44,346 nt of DNA from Neisseria polysaccharea ATCC 43768 (GCA_000176735.1 ADBE01000016.1:1-44346); one strand, 5' to 3'; counted from the stretch's first letter, positions 1-8,323 are shown. Numbers and translations: made by a program. The notes: a model not told the origin generated them from the sequence alone.

Positions 1-426
1 GGCAAACGGGTTGGCGGCATCTTCGGCGCGTTGGCGGAAATAATCGGCGGGTTTTTCGGTCAGCAAACGCCGTTGGGCTTCGGGCAGGACGGCCAAGCTG
101 ATTCTGCCGATGTCTTGGCGGATTTGTGCAAGATCGGGGCTGATTTGGCTGTTTACTTCGGAAAATATCCCGCTTTGCTGCCATAAGGAGGCGATTTCCG
201 ATGCCGTCTGAAATGCGGTTTCGGGTCGGGGGCTGCCCGCCAGCAGGATGATTTGACTGTTGATTTGTGCGTCGCTGGTGCGTTCCGCCGCCTGCAAAAT
301 GGTATTCTGGCTGCTTTGGGGCAGCAGTTCGGTCAGGTCGGTCTGCAGCCAGGCGCGCGTTGTCATGCTGTAACAGACAAAGACGGCAAGTGCAGACATC
401 AGCAGGGTGTAAATCAGGCGGATCAT
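1..426 (-). CDS. MMPL/RND-type exporter of the aryl-polyene-like cluster (partial, N-terminal part)
   Basis: The gene is cut by the left window edge; the first 142 codons are present. The protein starts MIRLIYTLLMSALAVFV, one hydrophobic segment (about residues 3-22), then a periplasmic stretch with TDLTELLPQ. That arrangement is typical of the first transmembrane helix and first periplasmic loop of MMPL-type exporters, which move lipids across the inner membrane. The ATG lies 16 bases after the stop of the LolA-like gene, in the same direction, so the two are probably co-transcribed. In aryl polyene clusters an exporter of this family stands next to a LolA-like protein, which supports the call. 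A DUS is embedded in the coding sequence at 201-212. The family call rests on the N-terminus and context only, because the membrane core is outside the window. Confidence 0.7.
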   Translation of the reverse strand, partial: MIRLIYTLLMSALAVFVCYSMTTRAWLQTDLTELLPQSSQNTILQAAERTSDAQINSQIILLAGSPRPETAFQTASEIASLWQQSGIFSEVNSQISPDLAQIRQDIGRISLAVLPEAQRRLLTEKPADYFRQRAEDAANPFA

Positions 427-442
427 GGCGGTTCGGACGGTG

Positions 443-1036
443 TCAGAGTGATTGTTTGGCAAATTCGTCCAGAGGGTTGCCGACGCTTATGCCGTTAAAC
501 TGCATATCGGTTTTATCGCCTTGTTTTTCGTGCAGTTCGATACGGCGGACGACGCTGTCCCCGCTGATGTCGATATGCTTGAAGATTTGTTTCATCAGCA
601 GGGTTTTCGGTGTGAGTTGCAGCGTCCATTTTTGTGCCGAACCTTCGAGTTTCAGATCGAACTGTTTTTCCAGCCCTTGCGTATCGCCGCCGAGCAGGTC
701 GAGAAAGAGTTTGATTTGCCTGCTTTGCCCGGAAAATTTTCCGGTGTCGGGCATTATCCAGCCTTTACCGTTCCATTGGCTGATGCCGTCTGAACGGACG
801 CGGAGGACGGCGGCAAACGGTTTCTGCATCTGCCAGAGCAGCCCGCGTTTGGGCATCAGTACGAATTTTCCGGTTGTAGCCATCGGTTTGGATAGGGATT
901 TCAGATGGCGGTATTGGATAAAACTGCCTTGGATGTTGTCGGGTTTTTGCAGTATCCGGGTCAGTTCGACGGTGGAAAATGCCGAGGCGGAAAGGGCGGT
1001 TGCGGCAAGGAGTGCGGCAAGCAGGTATTTTTTCAT
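443..1036 (-). CDS. LolA-like outer-membrane lipoprotein carrier, APE-cluster type
   Basis: A 197-residue protein with a clear signal peptide (MKKYLLAALLAATALSASA, cleavage before FST), so it acts in the periplasm. The mature part (QGSFIQYRHLKSLSKPM, then GKFVLMPKRGLLW) resembles the LolA fold, where the open beta-barrel carries a lipid or lipoprotein across the periplasm. An upstream in-frame ATG at 1057 would place extra residues before the signal peptide, so the ATG at 1036 is preferred. It sits between the thioesterase and the exporter, suggesting that it hands the exported product towards the outer membrane; that role is inferred from context. It is distinct from the housekeeping lolA. 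A DUS lies inside at 783-794. Confidence 0.75.
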   Translation of the reverse strand: MKKYLLAALLAATALSASAFSTVELTRILQKPDNIQGSFIQYRHLKSLSKPMATTGKFVLMPKRGLLWQMQKPFAAVLRVRSDGISQWNGKGWIMPDTGKFSGQSRQIKLFLDLLGGDTQGLEKQFDLKLEGSAQKWTLQLTPKTLLMKQIFKHIDISGDSVVRRIELHEKQGDKTDMQFNGISVGNPLDEFAKQSL

Positions 1037-1094
1037 GGTTGTCTGTCGGTGTGGCAATAATGGGTAAAAATGCCGTCTGAAAACGGACGGTGGC

Positions 1095-1535
1095 TTATGC
1101 GGCTTGAAAAGTCGGATGACTTCGTATGGCTTCGAGCCAGCTTTCCGGCGTTTGGAACTGTGTTTCTCCGGTTTCCAAGGATACTGCCGCCTGCGTGGTC
1201 GATGCGCGGGTCAGTTTTTCGCCGGTTTGCTCATCGGACAAAGTGTAGTCGATACGCAGGCAAGTGTCGATTTCGACGATTGCCATATCGATGCGGATGG
1301 TTTGTCCGAACCGTGCGGGGCGTATGTATTTCAAGTCCATTTTGACGATGGGCCAACTGAAGCCCCGCCTGCCCATTTCACCGTAGCCGTAGCCTATGCT
1401 TTCAAGGAAGGCGCAGCGTGCGACTTCGAGGTATTTGACGTAGTTGCCGTGCCAGACGATCTGCATCGGATCGACATCGAAAAACGGGACTCGGACGGTG
1501 TGGCTGTGGCGGCAGAAAATGTGTTTTTTGTTCAT
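1095..1535 (-). CDS. Acyl-ACP/acyl-CoA thioesterase, 4HBT hotdog family
   Basis: A 146-residue hotdog-fold protein. The motif PFFDVDPMQIVWHGNYVKYL (about residues 16-35) matches the 4-hydroxybenzoyl-CoA thioesterase signature with the catalytic Asp and the HxNY element. The chosen ATG at 1535 follows a TGATG overlap with the stop of the acyltransferase gene, which implies translational coupling; the frame stays open further upstream, but that part lies inside the neighbouring gene. In aryl polyene clusters the matching enzyme (ApeK type) is thought to release or edit acyl chains. A single DUS at 1070-1081 follows the stop. The family is certain from the motif; the substrate is inferred. Confidence 0.85.
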   Translation of the reverse strand: MNKKHIFCRHSHTVRVPFFDVDPMQIVWHGNYVKYLEVARCAFLESIGYGYGEMGRRGFSWPIVKMDLKYIRPARFGQTIRIDMAIVEIDTCLRIDYTLSDEQTGEKLTRASTTQAAVSLETGETQFQTPESWLEAIRSHPTFQAA

Positions 1536-2467
1536 CAGGGATGGTGCTCCGTGTGCCAAAAGTCGTAAAAATTGAACCATTGCAGCGGATTCAGACAGCA
1601 TTCTTCTTCTAAAATGCGGGCGAAATGTTGCGCGGATTCTTTGATTTTTTGCGTGCGTTCTGACCGCGTCCAATCCGATGTGTCGGTCATAGGGCGAAGT
1701 TTCAGGCGGTAGCGTCCGTCCTCCTGTTTGATGCAAAACAGCGCGTTGACCTTGGTTTTCAGCAGCGATGCCAGAATCCACGCACCTTGCGGTATTTCGG
1801 TGCGGTGTTGCAAAAAATCGACGGTTACGGTTTTTTCGCCCCGGACGGGAATGCGGTCGGCGGCGATTGCCAACCATTCCCCTGCTTCAATGCGCCGGTT
1901 AAGCGTCATCATCAGCGATGCGTCCAAGTCGCTTACCTGTATCAGTTGGATTTTGTCCGCGCCCGCCTGTTGCAGGGCTTCGTTGAACATTTGTGCGTGG
2001 CGGCTATGTACGAGGACGTTGAGTTTGAAATTCCGGTGGTGGGAAACCAGTGCGCGGCAGATTTCCGTATTGCCCAGGTGCGAACAGGCAAAAATCTGTC
2101 CGCGCCCGTTTTGATACATGGCGGCGGTCAGGTTGTCGGGGTCTTCGATAATCAAGTCTTCGTAACGTATTTTGCGCTGCCATACGGCAAACCGGTCGCA
2201 AACGGCTTCGCCGAATGCCAAAAACTGCGCGAATATGCGGTTTTCAGACGGCATAGCGTCGGGAAAGGTATGCCGCAGGCGGTTTTGGTAGGTATGGAGG
2301 TTTTTCCGCGCCCGAGGCGAGGTCAGGTAAAAATATAGGACGACAAACCAAATACACGGTTTCATTAAAAAAGGGGGCAGATAACGGACAATTACCGCCG
2401 TCAGCTTGAGGAACAGGCGGTTGCCGCGTTCGTTTTGTTCCGCCCAGTGTCGGGATGCGCCGTTCAT
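1535..2467 (-). CDS. LpxL/HtrB-type lipid acyltransferase of the APE-like cluster
   Basis: A 310-residue membrane-associated acyltransferase. It begins MNGASRHWAEQNERGNRL and has a hydrophobic segment at about residues 18-45. The HLGNTE element (His-x4-Glu) is the catalytic motif of lysophospholipid/lipid A acyltransferases, and the later ADRIPVRGEKTVTVDF resembles the conserved second block of the family. The ATG at 2467 overlaps the glycosyltransferase stop as ATGA; an upstream reading in the same frame is shadow sequence inside that gene. It probably transfers an acyl chain, perhaps the polyene itself, to a lipid acceptor. A DUS at 2243-2254 encodes part of a surface segment (AMPSE). It is not the housekeeping lpxL, judging by its place in the operon. 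Confidence 0.82.
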   Translation of the reverse strand: MNGASRHWAEQNERGNRLFLKLTAVIVRYLPPFLMKPCIWFVVLYFYLTSPRARKNLHTYQNRLRHTFPDAMPSENRIFAQFLAFGEAVCDRFAVWQRKIRYEDLIIEDPDNLTAAMYQNGRGQIFACSHLGNTEICRALVSHHRNFKLNVLVHSRHAQMFNEALQQAGADKIQLIQVSDLDASLMMTLNRRIEAGEWLAIAADRIPVRGEKTVTVDFLQHRTEIPQGAWILASLLKTKVNALFCIKQEDGRYRLKLRPMTDTSDWTRSERTQKIKESAQHFARILEEECCLNPLQWFNFYDFWHTEHHP

Positions 2468-3189
2468 CGGAATATGCCTTTCAAGATGCGCCAACGCCAT
2501 TTGAGCATACCGAAAAACAGCCGTGTGTGCATTTGGCTGATAAGGATGTTGTCGGCAAGGGCGCGGAAGTGGGAAATGCCGTCTGCGGCGTAACGGACGG
2601 GCGTGGGTATCCAAACGGTTTTGATGCCGCGCCAATATAGCCGGATCAGGATTTCGATGTCGAAGTCCATACGGTTGCCGACGTATTCTCCGCGTATGAC
2701 CGCCAACGCAGGCGGCAACGGATAAAGGCGGAAGCCGCACATACCGTCTTTAATATCGGACGACCAGGTGTGAACCATATTCCAAAAGTCGGTAATTTTG
2801 CGCCCGTACAATCGTGATTTGGGCGCGTCGCCGCCGTATTGCGGCTGACCGCAGATGAGGGCTTCGGGATTGAGTTGCGCGGCACGGACGAACTTCGGCA
2901 CGTCGTCCAAACAGTGTTGTCCGTCGGCGTCGATTTGCAGGACGTGGCTGTATCCCAGCTCCGCCGCCGCCTCGAAACCCGTGCGTACTGCCGCGCCTTT
3001 GCCGCCGTTGCTTGTGCGGCGGATGACGCGGATGCCGTCTGAAGCCAGATTTTCTAAAACGGGTATGCAGTCGGGACGCGAGCAGTCGTCCACGACCAAC
3101 ACGTCCAAACCGCAGGCGCGCAGGCCGCGCGCGACCGTGCCGACGGTTGCCGGATGGTTGTAATGGGGGATGAGGGCGAGGAGGTTCAT
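2464..3189 (-). CDS. Family 2 glycosyltransferase, APE-like cluster
   Basis: A 241-residue GT-A fold glycosyltransferase. It starts MNLLALIPHYNHPATVG, the usual first strand of family 2, followed by DVLVVDDCSRPD, the NGGKGAAVRTG loop and the DADGQH metal-binding motif (a DxD). There is no C-terminal membrane domain, so it is a soluble or peripheral dolichol-phosphate-mannose-synthase-like enzyme. It overlaps the acyltransferase downstream by four bases and lies 48 bases after the ligase-dehydratase gene, so it belongs to the same operon. The likely task is to add a sugar to the lipid product or carrier; the donor sugar cannot be read from the sequence. A DUS is embedded at 3032-3043. Confidence 0.85.
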   Translation of the reverse strand: MNLLALIPHYNHPATVGTVARGLRACGLDVLVVDDCSRPDCIPVLENLASDGIRVIRRTSNGGKGAAVRTGFEAAAELGYSHVLQIDADGQHCLDDVPKFVRAAQLNPEALICGQPQYGGDAPKSRLYGRKITDFWNMVHTWSSDIKDGMCGFRLYPLPPALAVIRGEYVGNRMDFDIEILIRLYWRGIKTVWIPTPVRYAADGISHFRALADNILISQMHTRLFFGMLKWRWRILKGIFR

Positions 3190-3237
3190 ATTTATATCAA
3201 GGTAAGGCTGTAATCTTATTGCCTTTGCGAAGGCGGT

Positions 3238-4953
3238 TCATCGTTCTTCCCTTGCGGCCGGATCGGGACTGTCCGGCGGCGTGTCGAATACCAGCTTCCC
3301 CGAGGCGCAGGCGGCATCCTGTTTTCGGATTTTAAACGACAGTTTGTTTTTATCGGCATCGTATCCGAGTTCTACGGAAATGTCGTCATACGGACGGATA
3401 AACTGCTGGTATTTCAGGTTTTCGATACGGATAATGTTTTGCCTGCCGAAGGGATGCCGTGCGGCAAGCAGGCGTATCCATTCCAATTCGACTGCGCCGG
3501 GGACGAGTGGGAAGGTGGAAAAATGTCCGCCGAAATAGGGTAAATCCGGCGGTACGCGGGTTTGATAGCGCAACCGGTTTCCTTCGGGCGGCAAGGTGTG
3601 CCATTGCGGCGCGGCGGGTTCTGCCAATGCCGTCTGAAAGTCCGCTGCGGTAATTTTCCCTTGTCCGTTGCGCGGCAGACGGTCTGTAAAACGCCAGTAG
3701 CGCGGCAGGGCGGCCGTGTCTTGCGTTTGGGCAAGGTGTTGCTTGAGTGCGGCGATAACGGCGGTGCGCCCCTGTTCCAGCCACGCCGCGATGCCTTCCG
3801 TATCGAGTGCCGCCCAAACGGCAATGCGCCCGTGTTCCGGATGCAGGGCGCAATGTGCGTCGGCAATCCAAGGGTGTTTCAGCAATTCGTGTTCGATTTG
3901 GTTGAGCGAAATGCGTTTGTCTGCCAGTTTGATTATCCTGTCCTGCCTGCCCAGCAGGGCAAAACCGTCTTCGTGGGTTTCGATGCAGTCGGCAATGTGC
4001 TGCACGCCGCCTGTCCACGGCGAGAATATTTCCACCGATTTGCCGGTATTGCGGACGGAGACGTTGGGGAACGGTTGCCATAAGGTCTGTTTTTGGCGTG
4101 ATGCAATGATGCCGGTTTCCGTGCTGCCGTAAACTTCATAAGGGCGGACTGCATATTGTTCCAACAGTGCGGCGGTTTCCGGTGGGAGTTCCCCGCCTGC
4201 GGAAACGATGCCGGCCATCCTTCCGTTTAACGCCGCCCAATCCCGATTTTCGCCGAAACGGTTGAGCAGGGCGGGGCTGGCAATCCAGACATTTTGATAA
4301 TCGGACGGCACGTTCAGGCTTGCCGACAGCAGCAGTTCGGGATAGGCGTTTTGCCTGCGGATCATCGCCCACCCCATCAGCAGCGGAAGCGCGAAGCGGA
4401 AGGTCAGTCCGTACATATGTTGCGGCGATACGCTGCCGAGGACGGCGGTTTTGCCGCGTCCGAACGGGATTGCCGCAGCCAGCGCGCGGGCTTCCGATTC
4501 GATTTGCGCGGCGGTTTTGACAATCGTCTTGGCTTCCCCGCCGGAGCCTGATGTACGCAAATGCACTTCTGATTCGGGCGGGATGTCCAATGTTTGCGGT
4601 ATGCGGCTTTCAGACGGCATACCGCCGCAAGGGTTCGGCATTTGCCAAACGCGGATGCCGTCTGAAACAATATCGGTGTCGGTCAACAGGATTTGTGCGG
4701 ATTCCGCCCAAGTCAGGTTTCCGGGCGCGCTATTCGGCAGCAGCAGGGCTTTGCCGCCGCTGCGCCAAACGGCAAGCAATGCGGCTGCGAACAGCGCGGC
4801 ATCGTCAAACCACAATGCCGCCGAACGGATGTTGTTTTGCTTTAATTTTAACGACAGGGCGTGTACCGTGCGTATAAAATCGGCGCGGGTCCACAGCGGG
4901 TCGAAGGCAATCGGCGTATTGTCGGAGAAGTTGATGTCAAACATTCGGGTCAT
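3238..4953 (-). CDS. Fused acyl-ACP ligase (AMP-forming) and hotdog dehydratase
   Basis: A 571-residue two-domain protein. The N-terminal part (about 1-440) is an ANL-family adenylating enzyme: the phosphate loop is TSGSGGEAKTI, the VYGSTETG motif binds adenine, and GRQDRIIKLADKRISLNQIE is the hinge region. The C-terminal part (about 450-560) is a FabA/FabZ-like hotdog domain with PYFGGHFSTFPLVPG, where the GGHF histidine is the expected catalytic residue. In many aryl polyene clusters these two activities (ApeH and ApeI types) are separate genes. ATG at 4953 has GGAAT six bases upstream; a second ATG at 4944 is possible. The divergent PPTase gene starts only 29 bases away. Three DUS lie in the coding sequence (3627, 4609, 4655). 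It presumably activates the starter acid and dehydrates growing chains. Confidence 0.85.
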   Translation of the reverse strand: MTRMFDINFSDNTPIAFDPLWTRADFIRTVHALSLKLKQNNIRSAALWFDDAALFAAALLAVWRSGGKALLLPNSAPGNLTWAESAQILLTDTDIVSDGIRVWQMPNPCGGMPSESRIPQTLDIPPESEVHLRTSGSGGEAKTIVKTAAQIESEARALAAAIPFGRGKTAVLGSVSPQHMYGLTFRFALPLLMGWAMIRRQNAYPELLLSASLNVPSDYQNVWIASPALLNRFGENRDWAALNGRMAGIVSAGGELPPETAALLEQYAVRPYEVYGSTETGIIASRQKQTLWQPFPNVSVRNTGKSVEIFSPWTGGVQHIADCIETHEDGFALLGRQDRIIKLADKRISLNQIEHELLKHPWIADAHCALHPEHGRIAVWAALDTEGIAAWLEQGRTAVIAALKQHLAQTQDTAALPRYWRFTDRLPRNGQGKITAADFQTALAEPAAPQWHTLPPEGNRLRYQTRVPPDLPYFGGHFSTFPLVPGAVELEWIRLLAARHPFGRQNIIRIENLKYQQFIRPYDDISVELGYDADKNKLSFKIRKQDAACASGKLVFDTPPDSPDPAAREER

Positions 4954-4982
4954 ATATTCCAAATGGCAGAACGGAGGGTGTC

Positions 4983-5615
4983 GTGCCGGATAAAAAAACA
5001 GTATTGCAGTGCCGCCTTGCCGATGCGTCGGTCGCCGCCGCCTATCGGGAATCCTGTCTGGACGATGCGGACAGGGCACGCCTGCTGCGCGCGCCGGAAT
5101 TGGCAGGGCGGACGGATTGGCGGGTCAGCCGCTTCCTGAAGCAGCAGGGCGGCAAGATATGTTCGCTTTCGCACAGCAAAGGGCGGGCGGCGGTTTTGGT
5201 CTGCGGCGGCGGCACGGTTTGCGGTGTCGATATTGAAACGGTCCGTCCGCGCAATTTTCAGGCACTTGCCGAATGGGTTTGCTCCCCTGAAGAACGGGTT
5301 TTTTTGGCACGTTCCGGTTGGCAGGCAGAGGCTTTTTACCGCCTGTGGTGCATTAAGGAAGCACTGCTCAAAGCCTGCGGTTTGGGTTTTCCGCAAGATA
5401 TGGCGAAAGTCGGTTATCTGACCGACGGTTCGGCGGTTTGCGGCTTGCGTGCGGATGGCGGAACCGGTTGGCACGCCGTCAGCGCAATCTGGTGCGGCGA
5501 CGCGGTTGTCGCCTGCGTGTGGCGCGGAGCTGCCGAATTGGCGTGGCAATATTGCGGAACGGATGCCGTCCGGACGGTTTGCCATATCGAGCGGATAGGC
5601 GGCAAGGAAGTCTGA
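4983..5615 (+). CDS. 4'-phosphopantetheinyl transferase, Sfp type
   Basis: A 210-residue enzyme that would convert the two apo acyl carrier proteins of this cluster into their active holo form by adding 4'-phosphopantetheine from CoA. The motifs GVDIE (about residues 80-84) and WCIKEALLKACG (about 121-132) are the two magnesium/CoA-binding signatures of the Sfp family. The start is GTG, chosen because a strong ribosome binding site (GGAGGG) lies seven bases upstream and no ATG fits. Its gene is divergent from the ligase-dehydratase gene and convergent with the ketosynthase gene. The housekeeping AcpS is a different, shorter family, so this looks like a dedicated enzyme. Confidence 0.88.
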   Translation: MPDKKTVLQCRLADASVAAAYRESCLDDADRARLLRAPELAGRTDWRVSRFLKQQGGKICSLSHSKGRAAVLVCGGGTVCGVDIETVRPRNFQALAEWVCSPEERVFLARSGWQAEAFYRLWCIKEALLKACGLGFPQDMAKVGYLTDGSAVCGLRADGGTGWHAVSAIWCGDAVVACVWRGAAELAWQYCGTDAVRTVCHIERIGGKEV

Positions 5616-5676
5616 AAGGGCAGTTTGTTGTTTTATTCCGTTTTAAATCAATATGATGTAATCGGATTATGCGGCT

Positions 5677-6915
5677 TTATCCGTCCTTCCAACGTTTGAA
5701 CACCAGCGAAGTGTTCACGCCGCCGAAGGCGAAATTGTTGCTCATCACGTAATCGGTTTGGATTTCACGTCCGCCGCTTAAAATATAGTCCGCCTTGCCG
5801 CAGCGCGGATCGATGTCGTTCAAGTTCAGGGTCGGGGCGAACCAGCCGCCGTTCATCATTTCAATCGAGAACCACGCTTCCAGCGCGCCGCACGCGCCAA
5901 GCGTGTGTCCCAAATAGCTTTTTTGCGAACTCATCGGCACAAATCCGAATACAGCTTCAGTCGCCAGCGTTTCGGCGATGTCGCCTTTTTCGGTTGCCGT
6001 GCCGTGCCCGTTCACATAGCCGATTTTGTCGGGCGTGATGCCCGCGTCTTGCAGCGCGAGTTCCATACATTTCTGCATCGTGTCTTTTTGCGGCTGGGTA
6101 ACGTGGCTGCCGTCGCTGTTGGCGCCGTAGCCGACGAGTTCGGCGTAAATTTTCGCATCGCGCCGTTTGGCGTGTTCCAATTCTTCCAACACGAAAATCC
6201 CCGCGCCTTCTCCAATGACCAGCCCGTCGCGGTTCACGTCGTATGGGCGCGGGGTTTTTTCCGGTTCGCCGTTGCGGCGGCTGGCGGCATAAAGCGAGTC
6301 GAAAACATACACTTCGGACGGGCAAAATTCTTCGCCTCCGCCCGCCAGCATCATATCGGTCAGCCCGTATTTGATGGCTTCGTAGGCATAACCTATGCCT
6401 TGGCTGCCGGACGAACACGCGCTCGATGTCGGGATGATGCGCCCTTTCAGCCCGAAAAAGATGCCGATATTGGCGGCGGTGGTGTGCGGCATCATACGCA
6501 CATAGGTGTTGGCACTGAAGTTGCGCGACGTGCCGGTCAGCAACAATTCACCCACATCGCCGATGTCTTTGGTGCTGCCGCTGGAAGAGCCGCAGGCAAC
6601 GCCCATCCGTCCGTCGGTAATGCTTTCGTCCCCGAGCAAACCGGCATCCGTCAAAGCCTGCTCCGCCGCATCGACGCACAGGTACGACACGCGCCCCATA
6701 CTTCTGAGCTGCTTGCGCGTCCAATGTTTCGGCGGTGCGTAATTTTCAATCGGCGCACCCAGTTGCGCTTCCAATTCGGGGAAACGTTCGCGCCAATCCA
6801 TATATTTGACGGCGTTTTTTTCGGCTTTGAATGCTGCCTGTATGCTTTGCCAATCCCGACCGAAGGCGGTAATGCCGCCTATGCCCGTTACTGCGACCCT
6901 TCTGGTATTCAACAC
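5677..6915 (-). CDS. Beta-ketoacyl-ACP synthase (FabF-like), APE-like cluster
   Basis: A 412-residue condensing enzyme with an intact Cys-His-His triad: TSSACSSGSQ (Cys near 166), NGHGTAT (His near 307) and SYLGHTLGACG (His near 345). Length and motif order match FabF/KASII. It elongates acyl-ACP by condensation with malonyl-ACP. It is the last gene of a three-gene minus-strand block and overlaps the ketoreductase upstream by seven bases, so it is translationally coupled to it. In the aryl polyene pathway the equivalent enzyme works with a chain-length-factor partner; the candidate partner here begins at 8354 on the other strand. It is probably not the housekeeping fabF, given these neighbours. 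Confidence 0.9.
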   Translation of the reverse strand: MLNTRRVAVTGIGGITAFGRDWQSIQAAFKAEKNAVKYMDWRERFPELEAQLGAPIENYAPPKHWTRKQLRSMGRVSYLCVDAAEQALTDAGLLGDESITDGRMGVACGSSSGSTKDIGDVGELLLTGTSRNFSANTYVRMMPHTTAANIGIFFGLKGRIIPTSSACSSGSQGIGYAYEAIKYGLTDMMLAGGGEEFCPSEVYVFDSLYAASRRNGEPEKTPRPYDVNRDGLVIGEGAGIFVLEELEHAKRRDAKIYAELVGYGANSDGSHVTQPQKDTMQKCMELALQDAGITPDKIGYVNGHGTATEKGDIAETLATEAVFGFVPMSSQKSYLGHTLGACGALEAWFSIEMMNGGWFAPTLNLNDIDPRCGKADYILSGGREIQTDYVMSNNFAFGGVNTSLVFKRWKDG

Positions 6916-7637
6916 AAACCTCCATTCACCGCAATCACCTGGCGCGTGATGTACGCCGCTTTTTCATCCATCAGGAAACGCACCGCGTGCGCCACTTCTT
7001 CCGGCAGCCCCATACGCGCTGCGGGGACAGCCTTTAAGATTTCTTCGACAGGTACGTTCTCATCGATAATATCGGTATCGATGAGACCCGGCGCGACACA
7101 GTTGACGGTGATTTTGCGTTTCGCCAGTTCGACCGCCAAGGCCTTTGCCGCGCCGATAATGCCCGCTTTTGACGCGCTGTAATTGACCTGCCCGCGGTTG
7201 CCCGTCAGGCCGGACACCGATGCCATACACACAATCCGTCCGGCTTTGCGGCGGCGTATCATCGGCATAACCAGCGGATGCAATACATTGTAAAAACCGT
7301 CCAAATTAGTCCGCAGCACCACATCCCAATCGTTGTCTGAAAACGCGGGGAAGGCGTTGTCGCGCGTCAGTCCGGCGTTCAACACCACGCCGTAATACGC
7401 GCCGTTTGCTTCGATGTCGGCGGTCAGAATCTCGCGGCAGGCTGCGCGGTCGGACACGTCAAACTGCAACACGCGCGCATTTCTGCCCAAAGCGCGGATT
7501 TCTTCCGCCACGGCTTCGGCTTCGTCGCGGCGGCTGCGGCAGTGGACGGCGATATCAAAGCCGTCTTCCGCCAAACCGAGTGCGGCGGCTTTGCCTATGC
7601 CCCTGTTGGAGCCGGTAATCAGGACGGTTTCGGTCAT
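6909..7637 (-). CDS. 3-ketoacyl-ACP reductase (FabG-like), APE-like cluster
   Basis: A 242-residue short-chain dehydrogenase/reductase. The N-terminal GSNRGIGKAAA is the NADPH-binding glycine motif, LNAGLTRDN the structural NAG motif, and the catalytic Ser and YSASK lie at about 140-158 (ASVSGLTGNRGQVNYSASK). The C-terminus ITRQVIAVNGGLC matches FabG. It reduces the keto group made by the neighbouring synthase, with which it overlaps by seven bases. The start ATG at 7637 has GGAGAACAACG upstream, an acceptable ribosome binding site. The gap to the upstream dehydratase gene (37 bases) contains a DUS that touches the dehydratase stop. Confidence 0.9.
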   Translation of the reverse strand: MTETVLITGSNRGIGKAAALGLAEDGFDIAVHCRSRRDEAEAVAEEIRALGRNARVLQFDVSDRAACREILTADIEANGAYYGVVLNAGLTRDNAFPAFSDNDWDVVLRTNLDGFYNVLHPLVMPMIRRRKAGRIVCMASVSGLTGNRGQVNYSASKAGIIGAAKALAVELAKRKITVNCVAPGLIDTDIIDENVPVEEILKAVPAARMGLPEEVAHAVRFLMDEKAAYITRQVIAVNGGLC

Positions 7638-7674
7638 CGTTGTTCTCCGTATGTGTGTGCCTGTTCAGACGGCA

Positions 7675-8199
7675 TTAAGTTGTTTTGACAGGGTGTTCGG
7701 GGCTGTACACGTTGAGTGAGGCGCGTGCCAAAATGCCGTCTGAAGGGAGTGTTTCGGACGAAGTTTCCGGCGCGTCCGTCCAACGCAGTTCGCAGTCGAA
7801 TACACCCATCCCCCCGGCATCTTGAATAGACATATGCGCCGTTGCCAGCAGATGCGTGCCGACAGGGACGGATTGGGCGAAGATTTCAAGTTTGCGCGTG
7901 CCGAGCAGGAAGCCGAGCCGAACCGGTTGCGCGTTTTTTCGGGCTTGGATGCCGGCATATGCGCCGACAGCCTGCGCCATCAGTTCGATAAATGCCGTGT
8001 AGGGCAGTATGCCGCCGGCCAGCAGGATGTGGTCGGGTTTTATCTGCGCCCCTGCTTCGACAAAATCATCGCCGTATCGGGTAATGCGGTCTATCAGAAC
8101 CATACGCCCGCTGTGCGGCAGCAGGGAGGCGGTGTCGGTAATCGGGCATTCTGGCAGTGTGTCCATATATTGCGGCGGCAGGCTGGCAAATACGGGCAT
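7675..8199 (-). CDS. 3-hydroxyacyl-ACP dehydratase, ApeP-like hotdog protein
   Basis: A 174-residue hotdog protein. LLPHSGRMVLIDRI (about 27-40) is typical of the FabZ/ApeP-like dehydratases of aryl polyene clusters, and the central helix reads YTAFIELMAQAVGAYAG. With the ketosynthase and reductase downstream it completes an elongation cycle that leaves a double bond, as needed for a polyene. The dehydratase domain fused to the ligase may be its partner, as ApeI and ApeP form a pair elsewhere. The start at 8199 is uncertain: the ATG overlaps a TATAAT box on the same strand and lacks a ribosome binding site, so ATG at 8166 (MDTLPECPITD) may be the real start. The stop codon TAA overlaps a DUS (7664-7675); another DUS is at 7733. 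Confidence 0.85.
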   Translation of the reverse strand: MPVFASLPPQYMDTLPECPITDTASLLPHSGRMVLIDRITRYGDDFVEAGAQIKPDHILLAGGILPYTAFIELMAQAVGAYAGIQARKNAQPVRLGFLLGTRKLEIFAQSVPVGTHLLATAHMSIQDAGGMGVFDCELRWTDAPETSSETLPSDGILARASLNVYSPEHPVKTT

Positions 8200-8203
8200 T
8201 ATA
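8198..8203 (-). promoter_or_regulatory. Possible -10 box for the dehydratase-reductase-synthase block
   Basis: TATAAT on the minus strand, overlapping the first two bases of the annotated dehydratase ATG. The -35 region is weak (TTAGCC at an 18-base distance). If it is used, transcription would begin inside the annotated gene and translation would have to start at 8166. Confidence 0.3.
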
Positions 8204-8294
8204 ATGATAAATGTAAATTCAGGCTAATTCTGGCGGTTTGCCGAGGGGCGGCGTTGTCGGAGAAAGGGGGCAGAAATGCGTTTGAATTTCGGCA

Positions 8295-8323
8295 TTGTCA
8301 GGGGGATAGGCTTTGGTTAGAAT
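8295..8323 (+). promoter_or_regulatory. Sigma-70 type promoter of the ketosynthase-like/ACP operon
   Basis: TTGTCA at 8295-8300 and TAGAAT at 8318-8323 are separated by exactly 17 bases; each matches the consensus in five of six positions. It ends 30 bases before the ATG at 8354. It is the best promoter match noted in the left half of the window and lies in the divergent gap shared with the dehydratase gene. Confidence 0.65.

Noticed and set aside
5905-7182. A 425-residue open frame on the plus strand
   Set aside because: It is antisense to the ketosynthase and reductase, has no family features, and arises from the GC-rich codon pattern of those genes.
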